Part shown: positions 24,046-35,473 of the stretch, one piece after another
Layout of the letters: each line of letters starts with the position of its first letter
Numbering within the stretch: position 1 is the stretch's first letter
Source of the DNA: Lithospermum erythrorhizon
Taxonomy: Eukaryota; Streptophyta; Magnoliopsida; Boraginales; Boraginaceae
Reading direction: 5' to 3'
Length of the DNA: 64,000 bases
Assembly (NCBI GenBank): GCA_019722365.1
Contig: JADFUC010000833.1
Location: forward strand, 45,663 to 109,662
Program-made: the position numbers and the translations under genes
Notes under the pieces: model-generated
Databases searched by the model: none
Told to the model about the DNA's origin: nothing
The model's input: only the letters and a program-made list of their open reading frames with translations

Positions 24046-27000
24046 GCCGGGATATGAATTTGAAGGACCTCGGAGGAGTGCCGTGGGTAGCGGCTGGCGG
24101 GCCGGTCGGAGTCGGTCGTGCCGTTCTTCCCGGGAGGCGCGAGGATACCCCCAGTGGTGGCGGTACATTATTTACGTGTGATATTGAGGCTAGGGTGTTG
24201 TTTGATTAAAGGGCTCTACGCATTCTTTTTGTTTCGAGTTTTCTTTATCGTTATCGGCCTTGTATGTTGTGTTATGCTATTCAACGAGGATTATACTTTG
24301 TTAAGGAGGTCGGTTGTGGTTAGACTTGTATTTAGAGGAAGCGTCCCCCGAGGGTATGTGGTGGATTGTTGTCTGTCCAATTTACTTACTTTCATTTGAG
24401 CTTTTTGATTTTGACCTTATCTTGAGTATGGATTGGTTGGAAACATGCGTAATTGATTATGGAAGAGTTACTTTGTGGAGTTCCCGGGAACCCCGGATAT
24501 CCGATTTGTGTGGGGGCCAGAGAAAGGTTTGCCTTGAGTTTGAGGCTAGGAGGGATTGGTCGAGAAAGGAATAATATTGGACCTGTGGTTGATTTGAGTA
24601 GAAAAAGAACATATTGGGGATATCTGGTGTGAGAGATTTGAGGATGTCTTTCACGAGGACTTACTGGATTGCACGCCCCGAGAGGAGATCGAATTTTCTA
24701 TTGAGGGTTTTTCAGTGCGGCACCAATTTCTCTTCCCAAGTACCGGATGGCTGACCGAGTTAAAGGGAATTGCGGACTTGAATTCTGAAGGGAGTTGAAG
24801 AAAGGATTCGCGGACCCTGATGTATCTCAGGTAGATGCTTGATGTTATTTGTGAAAAAGAGGATGGTTTGATGGTATTACGTGACTATAGGCGATTGAAT
24901 AAAGTGACCATTAGGCAAGTACCCACTTAGGTGGCGATTTGTTTGATCGGTGAAGGATGACAAGGTGTTTCGAAATGGAGGATATTCGAGAAATACATTT
25001 CCGATCGTTCATGGGCATTATGATTTTATAGTGATGCCATTTGGATTAACGAATGCACCGGCGGCCTTTATGGATTTGATAGACGGGTATTTTAGGAGTG
25101 GCTAGATAGGTTTGTGGTGGTATTCATTGATGATACGATATATTCTAGAGGGAGGAACATAAAGAGAGGCATTTGCGGTCGTGTTGAGACCTTGAATAGC
25201 ACAGTTATATGCAAGTTTTTATATATGAGTTACACAGTTTGGCGAAAGTACAATTCCTGGGTCATGTTATTTCTGGCGAGGGTATTTGTGTTGATCCACA
25301 GAAGGTGGAGGCCGTGAACAATTGGGAGCGTCCCACGAGTGTGACTGAGGTGAGGAGTTTCTTGGGGTTGGTTACTCTGATTCATCAAGGACTTCTCTTT
25401 GATAGTGACGCCGTTGACCAGGTTGACCAGAAAAGGGGTTCCGTTTGTCTGGGATGATGATTGTGAGGACTGCTTCAGGGTACTAAAGGAAAGTTGAAAC
25501 TGCGAACCGATTGTTAAGCGATGCAGATGCAGTTACGAGGCCTCGTGATTTATAGCGATGCTTTCGCGTCGAGGATGAGGGTGTGTTACGTGCGAGAATG
25601 GGAAAATGCTATAACGACAATTGAGAAATCACGAGAAGAACTATCCGACCCATGATCTTGGAAGGCTCGCTAGTCTTCTGCGTTGAAATTGCGGAGACAC
25701 TATACGTATGGGGTTAAATGTCGAATCTTTCTTGTCATGGGAGTTTGAAATATCTCCCGGCCTTGAAGATTTGAATTTGGCTTGAAGGAGGTGGATGGAG
25801 TTCATCGGTGATTATGACTTGACTATTGAGTACCTTGAGGAAGGCAAATGTAGTAGGCGATGTCTTGAGTAGAAGGACAGAAAGAGATATGAAGCAGTGG
25901 GAGTTGATTTGTCTTCGATAGCAGCAGGAGGTTTTTCGCTATATATAGGGATTCGACCCGATTAGCAGTTGATCTTAGAATTTGGCCCGGCCAGGGATGA
26001 GAAACTGGAGTTGCTCGGTAGGGGCGTGAGAAATATAAATTCGAATCAGTTTCACAGTTGATGAGAATTGGAGCCTTAGCGAGGATGAATGGCTGATTGT
26101 GTGTACCGGATGGTGAGAAGGGAGATTAGCATTAGGACTCATAATAGTCCCTACAGTACACCGGTAACACAGGCTCGTGATTTGAGGTTGGCTGATATTG
26201 GTGGCCGGAATGAAGAGAGAGAGAGATCTAGAGTTTGTAGCAAAGTGTTTGGTTTGTCGGTGAAGGCCGAGCATAGACACCTGCGGGTTTTATTTGCAGT
26301 CTTCTACATTCACAGTGGACATGGGAGAATATCACCATGGACTTCGTGTTTAGACTTCACAGGGCGTTGAGGGCGACATGATGAGATCTGGTGATTGGAT
26401 AGGCTTCTCCGAGTCGGCTCATTTCCTACCTATCGAGATCTATAGATGGGCTGCTGAGAGACTAGTGAAGATCACATGTAAACGATTTGTGAGGTTGCAC
26501 GGGGTTCCGATTGTGGATTCATTGGGACCGTGACCTAGATTCACTTCGAGGTTACGGAGGGTTTCGAGGGAGGCAGGGAACTAGAGTAGAGTTAGTACAT
26601 CTTTTCATCCCCGGTGATGGGCAATCTGAGAGGGGCGATCTGGACGTTGGAGGATGCGCTTTCCGTGCTTGCGTTGAACTTCTCCGAGGTGGGCGATGAG
26701 TTGCAGGAGATGAGTTAAGCCTACAACAACTGACTTCCATGCTAGTATTGAAGTAAGCATGTCGCTCGGTTTGTTGGAATGAGGTAGGAGAGAGGAAAGT
26801 TCTACATTATAAGTTGGTCGGGATTCCGATTAGGCGGATCGGGTTAGTTAGGCATCTAGAGGCCATTTCGAGGATAGAGAAGAAATATGCGAATCTCATC
26901 CTTGGTATTAGACTTGCTATGCGTTTGGTCGGCGACCGTGTGTTCTGAGGTATCCCCATGGAAGGGAGTGATGCGGTTTGGGAGGAAAGAGGTGAGTCCT

Positions 27001-27330
27001 CGTTATATTGGACCATTGAGATCCTTGGGAAGTTGGCTCCGTGGCTTGCTCCCGGTTGGCGTTGCCTCCGAGTTTAAAATAGGATTCATAATGTGTTCCT
27101 TGTATCTGTTTGAGGAAGTATATCCACGGCAGTCATGACCTTAATTTCGCCTCAGGTGAACTTGAGGAGGACCTCACGTTTAAGGAAAGACCCGGTGGAA
27201 ATTACGGACCGGAAGAAGGTTTGAGGTAAGGTAGTGGCCTTAGTGAAAGTCTGTGGAGGAATCGGCGTGTAGGAAGCGACTTGGGCATGAGGATGAGATA
27301 AGGGAACGGTACCACGGCTTTTGAGTAGAT
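24046..27330 (+). pseudogene. Gypsy pol: protease-RT-RNase H-integrase, decayed (Gypsy element A)
   Basis: Domains appear in canonical Gypsy order with many stops and frameshifts. Protease region: LSMDWLETCVIDYGRV at 24424-24471 (family ILGMDWL...IDC). RT: VLRDYRRLNKVTIRQVP near 24880-24930, VMPFGLTNAPAAFMDLID at 25031-25083, and catalytic FIDD at 25123-25134. RT-RNase H link: QFLGHVISGEGICVDPQKVE near 25250-25310, then WERPTSVTEVRSFLGL. Integrase: WTWENITMDFVF at 26319-26354, a broken SAHFLP block near 26415, and HGVPIV..RFTSR near 26500-26560. The C-terminal tail from 27000 (SPRYIGP..., then RPVEI, VLR.KVVALVKV) resembles Tekay/Del-type chromoviruses, whose integrases carry a chromodomain. 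It cannot make protein. Confidence 0.85.
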
Positions 27331-27444
27331 GTGAGTTAGTATTGCTTTATTTTGTATGTTATTTGATTTAAGTGTTATTATATATGTTCTTTTTTGGTTG
27401 TTTGGGGTTGTCAAATTCGAATTGAAATTTTTGTTACTTAGGAG

Positions 27445-28790
27445 AATGAATTAATAACCCGTTCAGTTAGTGATAATAATATTAATTAAGTAAAAATTTG
27501 TTTTGGGCAATTGTTTCTGATTAGGAGTAATGCTTCAAGGATAATTCGAGATTAAGTTAGATCGTTAAGTCGTTTGATAACTCGATTCACTTGATTTGGG
27601 CACAAACTCCTATGCGGCTTTTCTGACTTAATTGTTAGAGATTAACTCATCTTTCATCTTATCATCATAACACAAAACACAAATCTTCTCCCTCCATTTT
27701 TGAGAGCTTTGGCCGAGAGACCCCCTTAAGCACAAAACAAGATTTTTCTCTTCCATTTCTTCATTTTGTTGCTAATAAAGATCCTCAAGTTGATTGTTAA
27801 GGCTTCCCAACATCCTTCCCTACAAATTTGAGGTAAGAAATTAGAGTTTTAGTTGATTTCTTAATGTTGACTTTGGTTGACTTTTGGCATAACTCAGTTT
27901 TATGATGATTCTAAGTTGGTTATGGGTTCTATGATGTATAGAAGTGCTTAATTCATGATTTAGAGGTTGTTTGAGGATGTTAGGTATGGGTTAACTTTTC
28001 TAGGTTTTAGTTGACTTGTTGATATTTTTATAAGACTTTTAAATGTGTAGGAAGTTTAGTAGGACCTTATTGTAGTTATTGATTAAATGGGCGATTTAAA
28101 ATTTATTAAAGGTTAGGTTAGAAAAGTACGTTATAAGATTGAGTTGTAATTATTACGATGCCGGGTTGTTAATTATGGACTTGAGCGTGCTAGAATGACT
28201 TATAAGTTGATATATAAAATATTAAAAGCGATAAGGGTGGAATTCTAAGGATTGGGTTGTGTCAGAGCGGGATTATTAATTAGTTGTTTATCATCAGACC
28301 GTTTAGGAATGGTTCCACTAAGACTTGGTTGTGTATCTCCTAGAGCATAAGTATAAATGGTGTTTGGTCTCACTACGGGTAGTGTTTTTTGTTGAAGTTG
28401 ATCGTGGAAAGGCGGATTACCGTGATTGTGTTCGAGGTTTTTTGTGGTAGCTAGCGAGAGGTGAGTACTTATCTCAGGTGTTACCATATGTACTTACCAC
28501 TTTAAATTGTGTGAACATGTCATTGTGGTATGATTATGTGTGAATGGTATACATGTCCTTGTGGTATGATTATGTGAGAATGGTATACATGTAATGGTTG
28601 TACGATTATGTGTGATTCATTTGTGTGAGCCATGATATGATTATGTGATTGTATTCTCACAGTTGAAGATTTCTTGAGGTAAATATGACTTGAACTCCCA
28701 ACTTGCACTTATATATTTGGTGACTCTCGTATTCAGTTCTTTACAGGACTGACCCGACTGTGGCGGGTCGTTGAATTTTCTTATCATCAT
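27445..28790 (+). mobile_element. 3' LTR of Gypsy element A (truncated)
   Basis: After the end of pol, 27413-27440 reads TCAAATTCGAATTGAAATTTTTG, a degenerate form of the ATTTCGAGG(A/T)CGAAAT motif that precedes Gypsy 3' LTRs. LTR sequence starts near 27445 (TGAATTAATAACCCG). It matches the minus-strand LTR at 62640-63050 (shared GTTAGATCGTTA, GGGCACAAACTC and GAAGAAATGGAAGA in reverse) and the 28460-28720 part matches 7700-7910. At about 28790 it runs into a second LTR piece in opposite orientation. Confidence 0.65.
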
Positions 28791-29277
28791 GTAACTTGTA
28801 AAAGAACTTAGAATCATCATAAAATTTGAGTTGTAAAAAGTCAACCAAAGTCAAATAATATTAGAAATCAACTAAAACTCTAATTTTAATTACCTCAATT
28901 TTGTAGGCAAAAGATGTTAGGCCTTAACAATCAACGAGGATCTTTATTACCAACAAAATGAAGAAATGGAAGAAAAATCTTGTGTTTTTGTGTGCTTAAG
29001 GGGGTCTCTCTGCGACCAAAGCTTCTCAAAAAATGGAGGGAGAAGATTTGTGTTTTGTGTTTGATGATAAGGATGAAAGATGAGTTAACTTAACACTTAA
29101 GTCATAAAAGCCGCACAAGAGTTTGTGCCCAATCAAGTGAATCGAGTTATCAAAGCGACTAACGATCCTAACAACTTCGAATTATCCCCGACTCTGCCTA
29201 AATTATAAATGTAATTAAAACCAAATAATTTTCACAATTAATATTATTATCAAAATTAACCGGGCAGGTTGTACAAG
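28791..29277 (-). mobile_element. Inverted LTR fragment, mate of 27445-27920
   Basis: Read on the minus strand from 29277, this repeats the first ~480 bp of the LTR that starts at 27445. Examples: GATGATAAGGATGAAAGATGAGTTAA here versus its complement at 27645-27675; GAAGAAATGGAAGAAAAATCTTGTG versus the complement at 27740-27765; and TCATCATAAAA..GAGTTGT versus the complement near 27890-27910. The two arms face each other around a loop of about 870 bp. No coding content. Confidence 0.75.
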
Positions 29278-29765
29278 TATCCAATAATATTTTAATATAA
29301 TTTAATATTGGCATTAAATTTTATTCAAATCAACATTATGTTTATCGATGATGAAGGAGTAAAAGTTTGTCAATTCGGAGCACTTAAATCAAGCATGACA
29401 ATAATTTAGTATGGAGGGAGTAAAAGATTTGGATATTTTATTTCAGAAATTTAATTTTTTTATTATAATATATATAACATGTTAGTTTTTATGCTTAAAT
29501 AAAAATATATTTATCTATAAACTATAGATGCAATAATTAATTAGAGTTGAATTCAATATATGAAATGAAGTTAAAAAACTTCAATCTTCACTATTTAATA
29601 GAGTATTGATTAGTAATTAGTAAACTAAATAAGAGTATATTGTCATAATAATACTTATATTAACTAAATAAGAGTATATTGTCATAATAATACTTATATT
29701 AGTTGTCACTTCATATGAAATATAAGTCATTCATATTATGGTCTAAAAAATACATGCATGAATAT
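29278..29765. other. AT-rich gap with short repeats
   Basis: No gene is visible. It holds the end of a Stowaway-like MITE (GTATGGAGGGAGTA at about 29410) and a 39-bp perfect tandem pair (29623-29700). Confidence 0.5.
29623..29700. repeat. Perfect 39-bp tandem duplication
   Basis: AACTAAATAAGAGTATATTG and the bases that follow it are repeated without change, starting at 29623 and 29662. Confidence 0.9.
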
Positions 29766-30293
29766 TGGCATTATGACCTAATCTAATCACCAAACCTAAG
29801 AAAACAATGATGCTGGCAGTAAATTGCGGAAAAATAACTTTGACACACAAATTTATCTGGTTCCCCCTCAATGTAAAAGGAATGCACGTCTGATGGCATT
29901 GCGAGAAATCCACTAAAAATCAAACCCGAATTATTCTGATTACCTATCGAGCTAGAACCTCGATTGAGTAATATTTTATAATTTAGTATTCTCGATAACA
30001 AAGCCTCGCAATATTAGTGATGATTCAATAATATTCTCTAAAATTCATTTTATCTTCATTTGTGATAGAAAACATGTAAGAAAGAACACCATATAGGAAA
30101 ACTTAAAACTAAGCTTGAGTCAATGGTACCAAGAGTTGAAACATGCAAATTCTACCTTTTCACGCCATCGTCGTGTGTGCCATTGACTATTCTCATTGAG
30201 TCACTGGCTCTTCCAGAACTCTAAAAGCGTCGCGGCCTGTCGTGACCGCCGCCAGTGAAGTCTGACAGTGAAGTAAAAAAAATTCTTCAATCA
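29766..30293 (-). mobile_element. 3' LTR of Copia element 2
   Basis: Matches 33942-34509 throughout: CCTAATCTAATCACCAAACC, ACACACAAATTTAT, GAAATCCACTAAAAATCAAA, TTACCTATC.AGCTAGAAC, ATTGAGTAATA.TTTATAA, and the shared end TTTCAATCA / CTTCAATCA. The adjoining internal bases on the minus strand (GCTGGGAGATCAAGCTGA) are a plausible polypurine tract. As the element runs on the minus strand, this is its 3' LTR. Confidence 0.8.
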
Positions 30294-33200
30294 TCAGCTT
30301 GATCTCCCAGCTTGAAGACATTTCGGTTACGATCTTCAAACACTATTGCGGCGGCGCCAGTTTATTTAGCGAAGGTTAAGCGGGATTGAACACAACTTCA
30401 TTTCTCCTGTTCACAACCCAAGTAAACATATCAATTTGGATTTTGATCCTCGAGAATCTTACCGAGCTTGAGAACTCCATTCTCAATACGGACCGTATAA
30501 AATGGTGCATGATCTATGTGGTTCTAGCAAATCAGGATTTTTCTCGAATAAATAGCACTCGACTATCACGGTACAATGTATTATTACTACCATGCTCAAA
30601 TTCTAAGCTCTTTGATAAGTTTTAGCATTATCTCGCTACGGCTTGATATAGCAGCGTACTCGAACGCGGCAACTGATACTCACATAGGTTGCAATTTAGA
30701 TTGACTAATAGTAAACATAAATGAACACATATCCACTGGTAGATTTCTACTATCAACATCACCACCGTTACATGCTCCTGTAATGTCGGATTTTAGGAAA
30801 CACAAAGCCTTTTTGCTTTTCTGCATTCAGTATCTTAAAATCCGCTTTCTGACTTCCCGATGTTCTCTACGGGTTGAACATATATCTGCTCCCACTTTGC
30901 ATATTGCAATATCGGGTCTAATTACTGCATTACTACATAAGACTCTCATAGTACCTCCATATATCTTCAATCAAATTCGATACAAAATTGATTGTTCTCA
31001 CGAATAATTGAAAATGGCTTTGACTAGCCAGGGGTACACGGTTGCATCAACATATGTTAGATAGCGATGCATGGCCATTCTTCTGTCAATCTCGGAGAAT
31101 CCCGGTGTCTCATCATTTTAAATGCATTAGGTCATTGCAAATTCCACCGATAACTCTTTTTCAACATATTTATCTTATACCGTCGAACCATTTATCAACA
31201 TATCGTCCACATAAAGGAGTAGGAATAACATGTCTTTTGAGCCTCCTCATGTACTTGACATTGATCGGTCTATCTCATGAAACTTGACTTCTTCCATAAA
31301 ATTATCAAAGGTTGTTCAGCTGCCTTGGAGCTTGTTTTGAAGCCATGTACAAGCTCTTTGGGGATTTGAGACCAAATATTCTTTCCACTTTAACCTCAGA
31401 AACTTAGCAGGGTTCTTCATGAATATTTCTTGTCCCAGGTCACCATGGCGGTTTGTCATTAGAAAGTGGGGTGTCTGACCCAGAGCAGGTTCGATTCTCA
31501 CTTGCTTGACTACGTTGATTGTAGTCGATACACTACATAAATCTGACAACCCAATCGGGCCTTGTACGTTTTCATCCTATTCTTCTTGATTGAATGAACT
31601 TAGTTTTGTTCTACAATGTTCATAATTTATTCGATTGGTTACTTAACTCCATTATATTTATTTATATTTGACCATCCTCACTCTTTCATTGCTAACTCCG
31701 GCTTAATTGCATCGTCACATTGCGCTTCATGCATGGATTAATAAGTTATGATTGATAATACTTTGAGTTAATTACTGCTTTGCTCTTGATCTTGCGGGAC
31801 ACGGTGTTTGTCTCTTGTAGTATCGGAAGTGAACACCATCTCGGCTACCTCTTCTTCATCGAGTGTCGGCCTCCTTGAGAGGTGGCATGAAAAAGGATGC
31901 TAGGTTTACTACGGAGTGGAGTGTGCCATTTGGAGAAAACTTGAGTCTATTTTCATAGGTTAGAAATTTTGTGACTTTTTTCTACTTCTTTCTCCTCAAC
32001 ATGCATCCATCTTTTTACTAACACTGCTTGTTAAGGTCACATCCTTTTCATTATGATCTTCCGGTTCTTTGATCATAGAACCGATATCCCGTCGTCGCCA
32101 TAACTTGATAAAATAACAATCTAGATTTTGCCTCAGCTTACTTCTGTTATAGAAAGCTAACCAATAGGGAAGAGATAAGTTTACATGTGAACAAACCCAA
32201 ATTTTGTCTAAATTTGGTCCTCTAATTTTAATTAATAGTTATGGCGGAAGCGTCGAGGTAATCCGAGAATGTAACCTCGCCTCGACACGTTCAATTTTAG
32301 CGTTACGTTCATCTACTGAGCTCTCAGTTTCTATTACAGTTAAGAATGATCTTCACAATTAGGTCCGTTACCATTAGCGGTATTGTTTGAAATCACTATG
32401 TTATGTTACCCCGTTAAAGTCTCGACGCTACGCTGTTGATCGATTCTCAACCATAGCTTTCTAGTTCTTAAAGACTCCATTGGCTTCGTATTTGTGTTTC
32501 ATGAAATAAACCCAGGCACTTTCTAGTTCATCATCAATGATTTTCAATATAATGAACCTCACACGAGAACCAACGGTGCGAGGTCCCATTACATCTTGTG
32601 TGAACTTAATTCTAGCTTCTGAGACTTAGGCTTGATACAATTTATGCTCATGACATAATACTTTCGTCTGGAATCTGGTGATCGGGGCTTTAATTCGGGT
32701 ATTAAATTATTTGAGACAAGCAATTTCATACCTTTCTCTTTCATGTGACAGCCAGAAGCGTTATTTTAACTGTCTTCTCAGGCCTCCAACGGTATGTCTT
32801 TGAGAACCTCAGGTTAAATTCTGGCGTACCCATCTTAACCCGAGAGCTACGGTCACTCACGTGTTACTTTCCGGTTGCCATCACCGAACATTGTTCGATA
32901 GCCATCTCTCCGTCAATTTGACTAAATCAAGCTTTTCTGAGCTTTGGTAAATGTCTCACTTTTGTCGATTTCCGTAGCAGAACCGTTTGGCCGGCTTAAT
33001 TTGTCTCGTACCTGATATTCAACGGTTCACCATCGGCCAAAATGAACCCGTCCCATAATATCGACATATAATTCACCATTATATCCAGTAGGTGTAGTAT
33101 GAAGCGTGCACGGGAATCCGGGATCCAAAATTAACGAGAACAATCAGCAAGTAGTACATGCATGTGTCGCTAATGGCGTCATTTTATGTTGTTGTCCCGA

Positions 33201-33925
33201 CCACCTCGAGCGGCTTTGCGGTGCTTCCTCATGTGGCTTTGTCACTGCTTGACACTCAGTCACGTCCTCGAGAATTTGACTTACTCGCGCCTGACCTCCG
33301 TTTATTCTTGCTATTACACCATGGGATTCTTTCTGCTCTTCATTGATACGAGAACTTTTTTACTCCCCATATCGGGTTTACGCGCTAGGAATGTGCTTGG
33401 CTCTGCCTTGCCTTAAGTAACTTATCATTTTCTGAGTTCTTAGCTGATATACCGTTGAACCATTGTGGTGAAGATGCCAATAATATCAATGTTTTGTAAC
33501 TTTCATGCATTCAGAATAGAATAAGTAGTAATTGGTTTATTAAGCTATTGAAGTCATTAAGGTGCTAGATTGAGATATTTTCTTACATATCAAGTCAAAT
33601 ATTTGTTTCATTAATATGGCTTCTATAAATACAGTTCGTCAGCCTTCATGGATTTTTGTTGTAGTCTCCTTGGCAATTAGCAACCACGTTTACGGACAAA
33701 CATGGTATATTGATTACCTAAAGACTTTGTCTGTCCTAACACTTTCCATTCTTCCTCATCTGTCTTCTCGAACATAAAACTTTACTTGGCTTGTTGAACT
33801 TTTATTCGAGATAATCCTCCATATTCATCTTCCAAAGAAATCTATCCCGTCAAACTTCTCTACAACATGTGTCATCACTCCTTCGTTCTTCGACATTGAA
33901 TCTCATATTTCAATCAAGAACCTGA
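30294..33925 (-). pseudogene. Copia element 2 internal region (gag-pol, decayed)
   Basis: On the minus strand, 31199-31237 encodes LLLYVDDMLING, the Copia RT catalytic block with the YVDD signature. At 31316-31365 it reads PKSLYMASKQAPRQL, a degenerate KKSLYGLKQAPRQW block one frame away. The order (QAPRQ block then YVDD) is right for RT. The rest, where gag and integrase should lie (31.6-33.9 kb), has no long open frame. The element is flanked by matching LTRs and has a perfect primer site, so its identity is firm though it is dead. Confidence 0.8.
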
Positions 33926-33937
33926 GCTCTGATACCA
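33926..33937 (-). other. Primer-binding site of Copia element 2
   Basis: GCTCTGATACCA is the exact complement of TGGTATCAGAGC, the initiator-Met tRNA site used to prime minus-strand synthesis in plant Copia elements. It lies four bases from the LTR edge at 33942. Confidence 0.92.
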
Positions 33938-33941
33938 ATTG

Positions 33942-34509
33942 TTGTGATTATAGGCCTAATCTAATCACCAAACCTAAGCAGGCAGCTGATAAGGACTTAA
34001 AAATAAATGCGGAAAATAAACGACACACAAATTTATACGAGGTTCCCGCCGATGAAGAATGCGTCCTGTTGCTCTTTACTTGAAATCCACTAAAAATCAA
34101 ACCCGGAAGATTGTTATAGTAATTACCTATCAAGCTAGAACACTCAATTGAGTAATACTTTATAACTTAGTGATACCGATAAGAAATACTCATAATATTA
34201 TTGATGATGATTTGTATATTCTCTCACAATTGTTTTGTATGTTAATTTGTGATAAGCATTAAAGAAAAAGAAGCAACTATATATAGGAGAAAAGCCTGCT
34301 TTGAGTCAAAATAGGTAACAAAAGAGTCCAAAAGCGATTCTATAATTCTACTTTTCGCCCGTCATTGTGACTGCTTGGCCGTGACTCTCACGATGAAGGT
34401 CCGCAACGGCAACCATCTTAGAACTCTAACGGCGTCATCGTGACCCTCCGTAAATGACCGCGGCTCACGATGGAGTCCTGACTGATAATAAAAAAAAAAA
34501 TTTCAATCA
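33942..34509 (-). mobile_element. 5' LTR of Copia element 2
   Basis: It begins TGTTGTGATTATAGG next to the primer site and ends TTTCAATCA. It is the direct-repeat partner of 29766-30293, with blocks conserved in order but many substitutions and small gaps, so insertion is not recent. Inside is TATATATAGG (about 34280), a likely TATA region on the plus strand text. Flanking target duplication is not clear. Confidence 0.82.
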
Positions 34510-35395
34510 TCGAATACGTATATTATAGGTATATAATTCACTTTATTATTAAATTCTGGTCGATGCACTCATGCCATTTGAAAGACTTTACTTGTCACCT
34601 TTTTATATTAAAGTTTTTTTTATGTCAAAATTTTAAAGTTTAGGTAATAGTAATATTAACGCATATATTGAGGTTTAACTTAAAAAATATTATTGCACAA
34701 GATCGGTTTATAAAGTGCGTGTTATTACGTTGATTTCGATATAATTCATTTGGAGTATTTCACATTCGAGCAAGAGACATCAATGTGTATTTGCGTGTTA
34801 AATTGAAAATTTCTTAAAAGGTGCCCGTATTATTCGGTTTGTGTAAATATTATTGAGTTAATAATCAATTAAAATATGTTAAATGAATACGTAAAACAAA
34901 ATTGAATGTGCTTCCACTGTGAATAATTTATCTTTCTTGTCAATTGAGAAGAGATGTTTTGTGATAAATAAAATATGAGTATATTTTAAAAAAGAAAAGT
35001 GATGTTTTCTAATAATAAATATAATTACGTAATGTGTATTGCTTTTATTAAATCTTGAAAATGAAAGGTAATATGATAGCAAAGCTTTTTAATCTCTTAT
35101 TAAAATTATATTATCAAAAGCTTTATAAAGGTATACAACTATGAATAAAATAAATTATAATGCCAAATCAAAGGATAATTTGCAATTTACTTCAAATAGT
35201 TAATTCTTTTATGTATTATCTCGATTTAAATGTTTTGAGCGTAAATAATTAAGTCAGCGTCACATTCTTAATTCTATTAAATTGTGACATACTATTTATT
35301 TTTAAAATTTAATCCAAAAAATAAAAATAAAACATCCTATTACATGATCTTTTCATTATAACAAAGCATCCAGACTGGTTCCAGTCTACCTCAAC
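34510..35395. other. AT-rich intergenic DNA upstream of the transporter gene
   Basis: No gene or recognisable element is visible. It probably holds the distal promoter of the gene starting at 35474. Confidence 0.5.
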
Positions 35396-35399
35396 AACC

Positions 35400-35408
35400 T
35401 TAAATATA
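35400..35408 (+). promoter_or_regulatory. Possible TATA element of the transporter gene
   Basis: TTAAATATA lies about 66-74 bases before the start codon at 35474 in otherwise mixed sequence. The spacing would allow a short 5' leader. This is a position-based guess. Confidence 0.25.
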
Positions 35409-35473
35409 CAAAGTTCCAAAACCGTATAATCCAAAACCATTTTTTTCCTTCTCAAAAAACCATTTACAATAAG

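Noticed and set aside
29760..34514. GAATA at both outer sides of Copia element 2 as a target duplication
   Set aside because: The two occurrences are not at equal distances from the LTR edges (TG..CA), so the match is probably chance.
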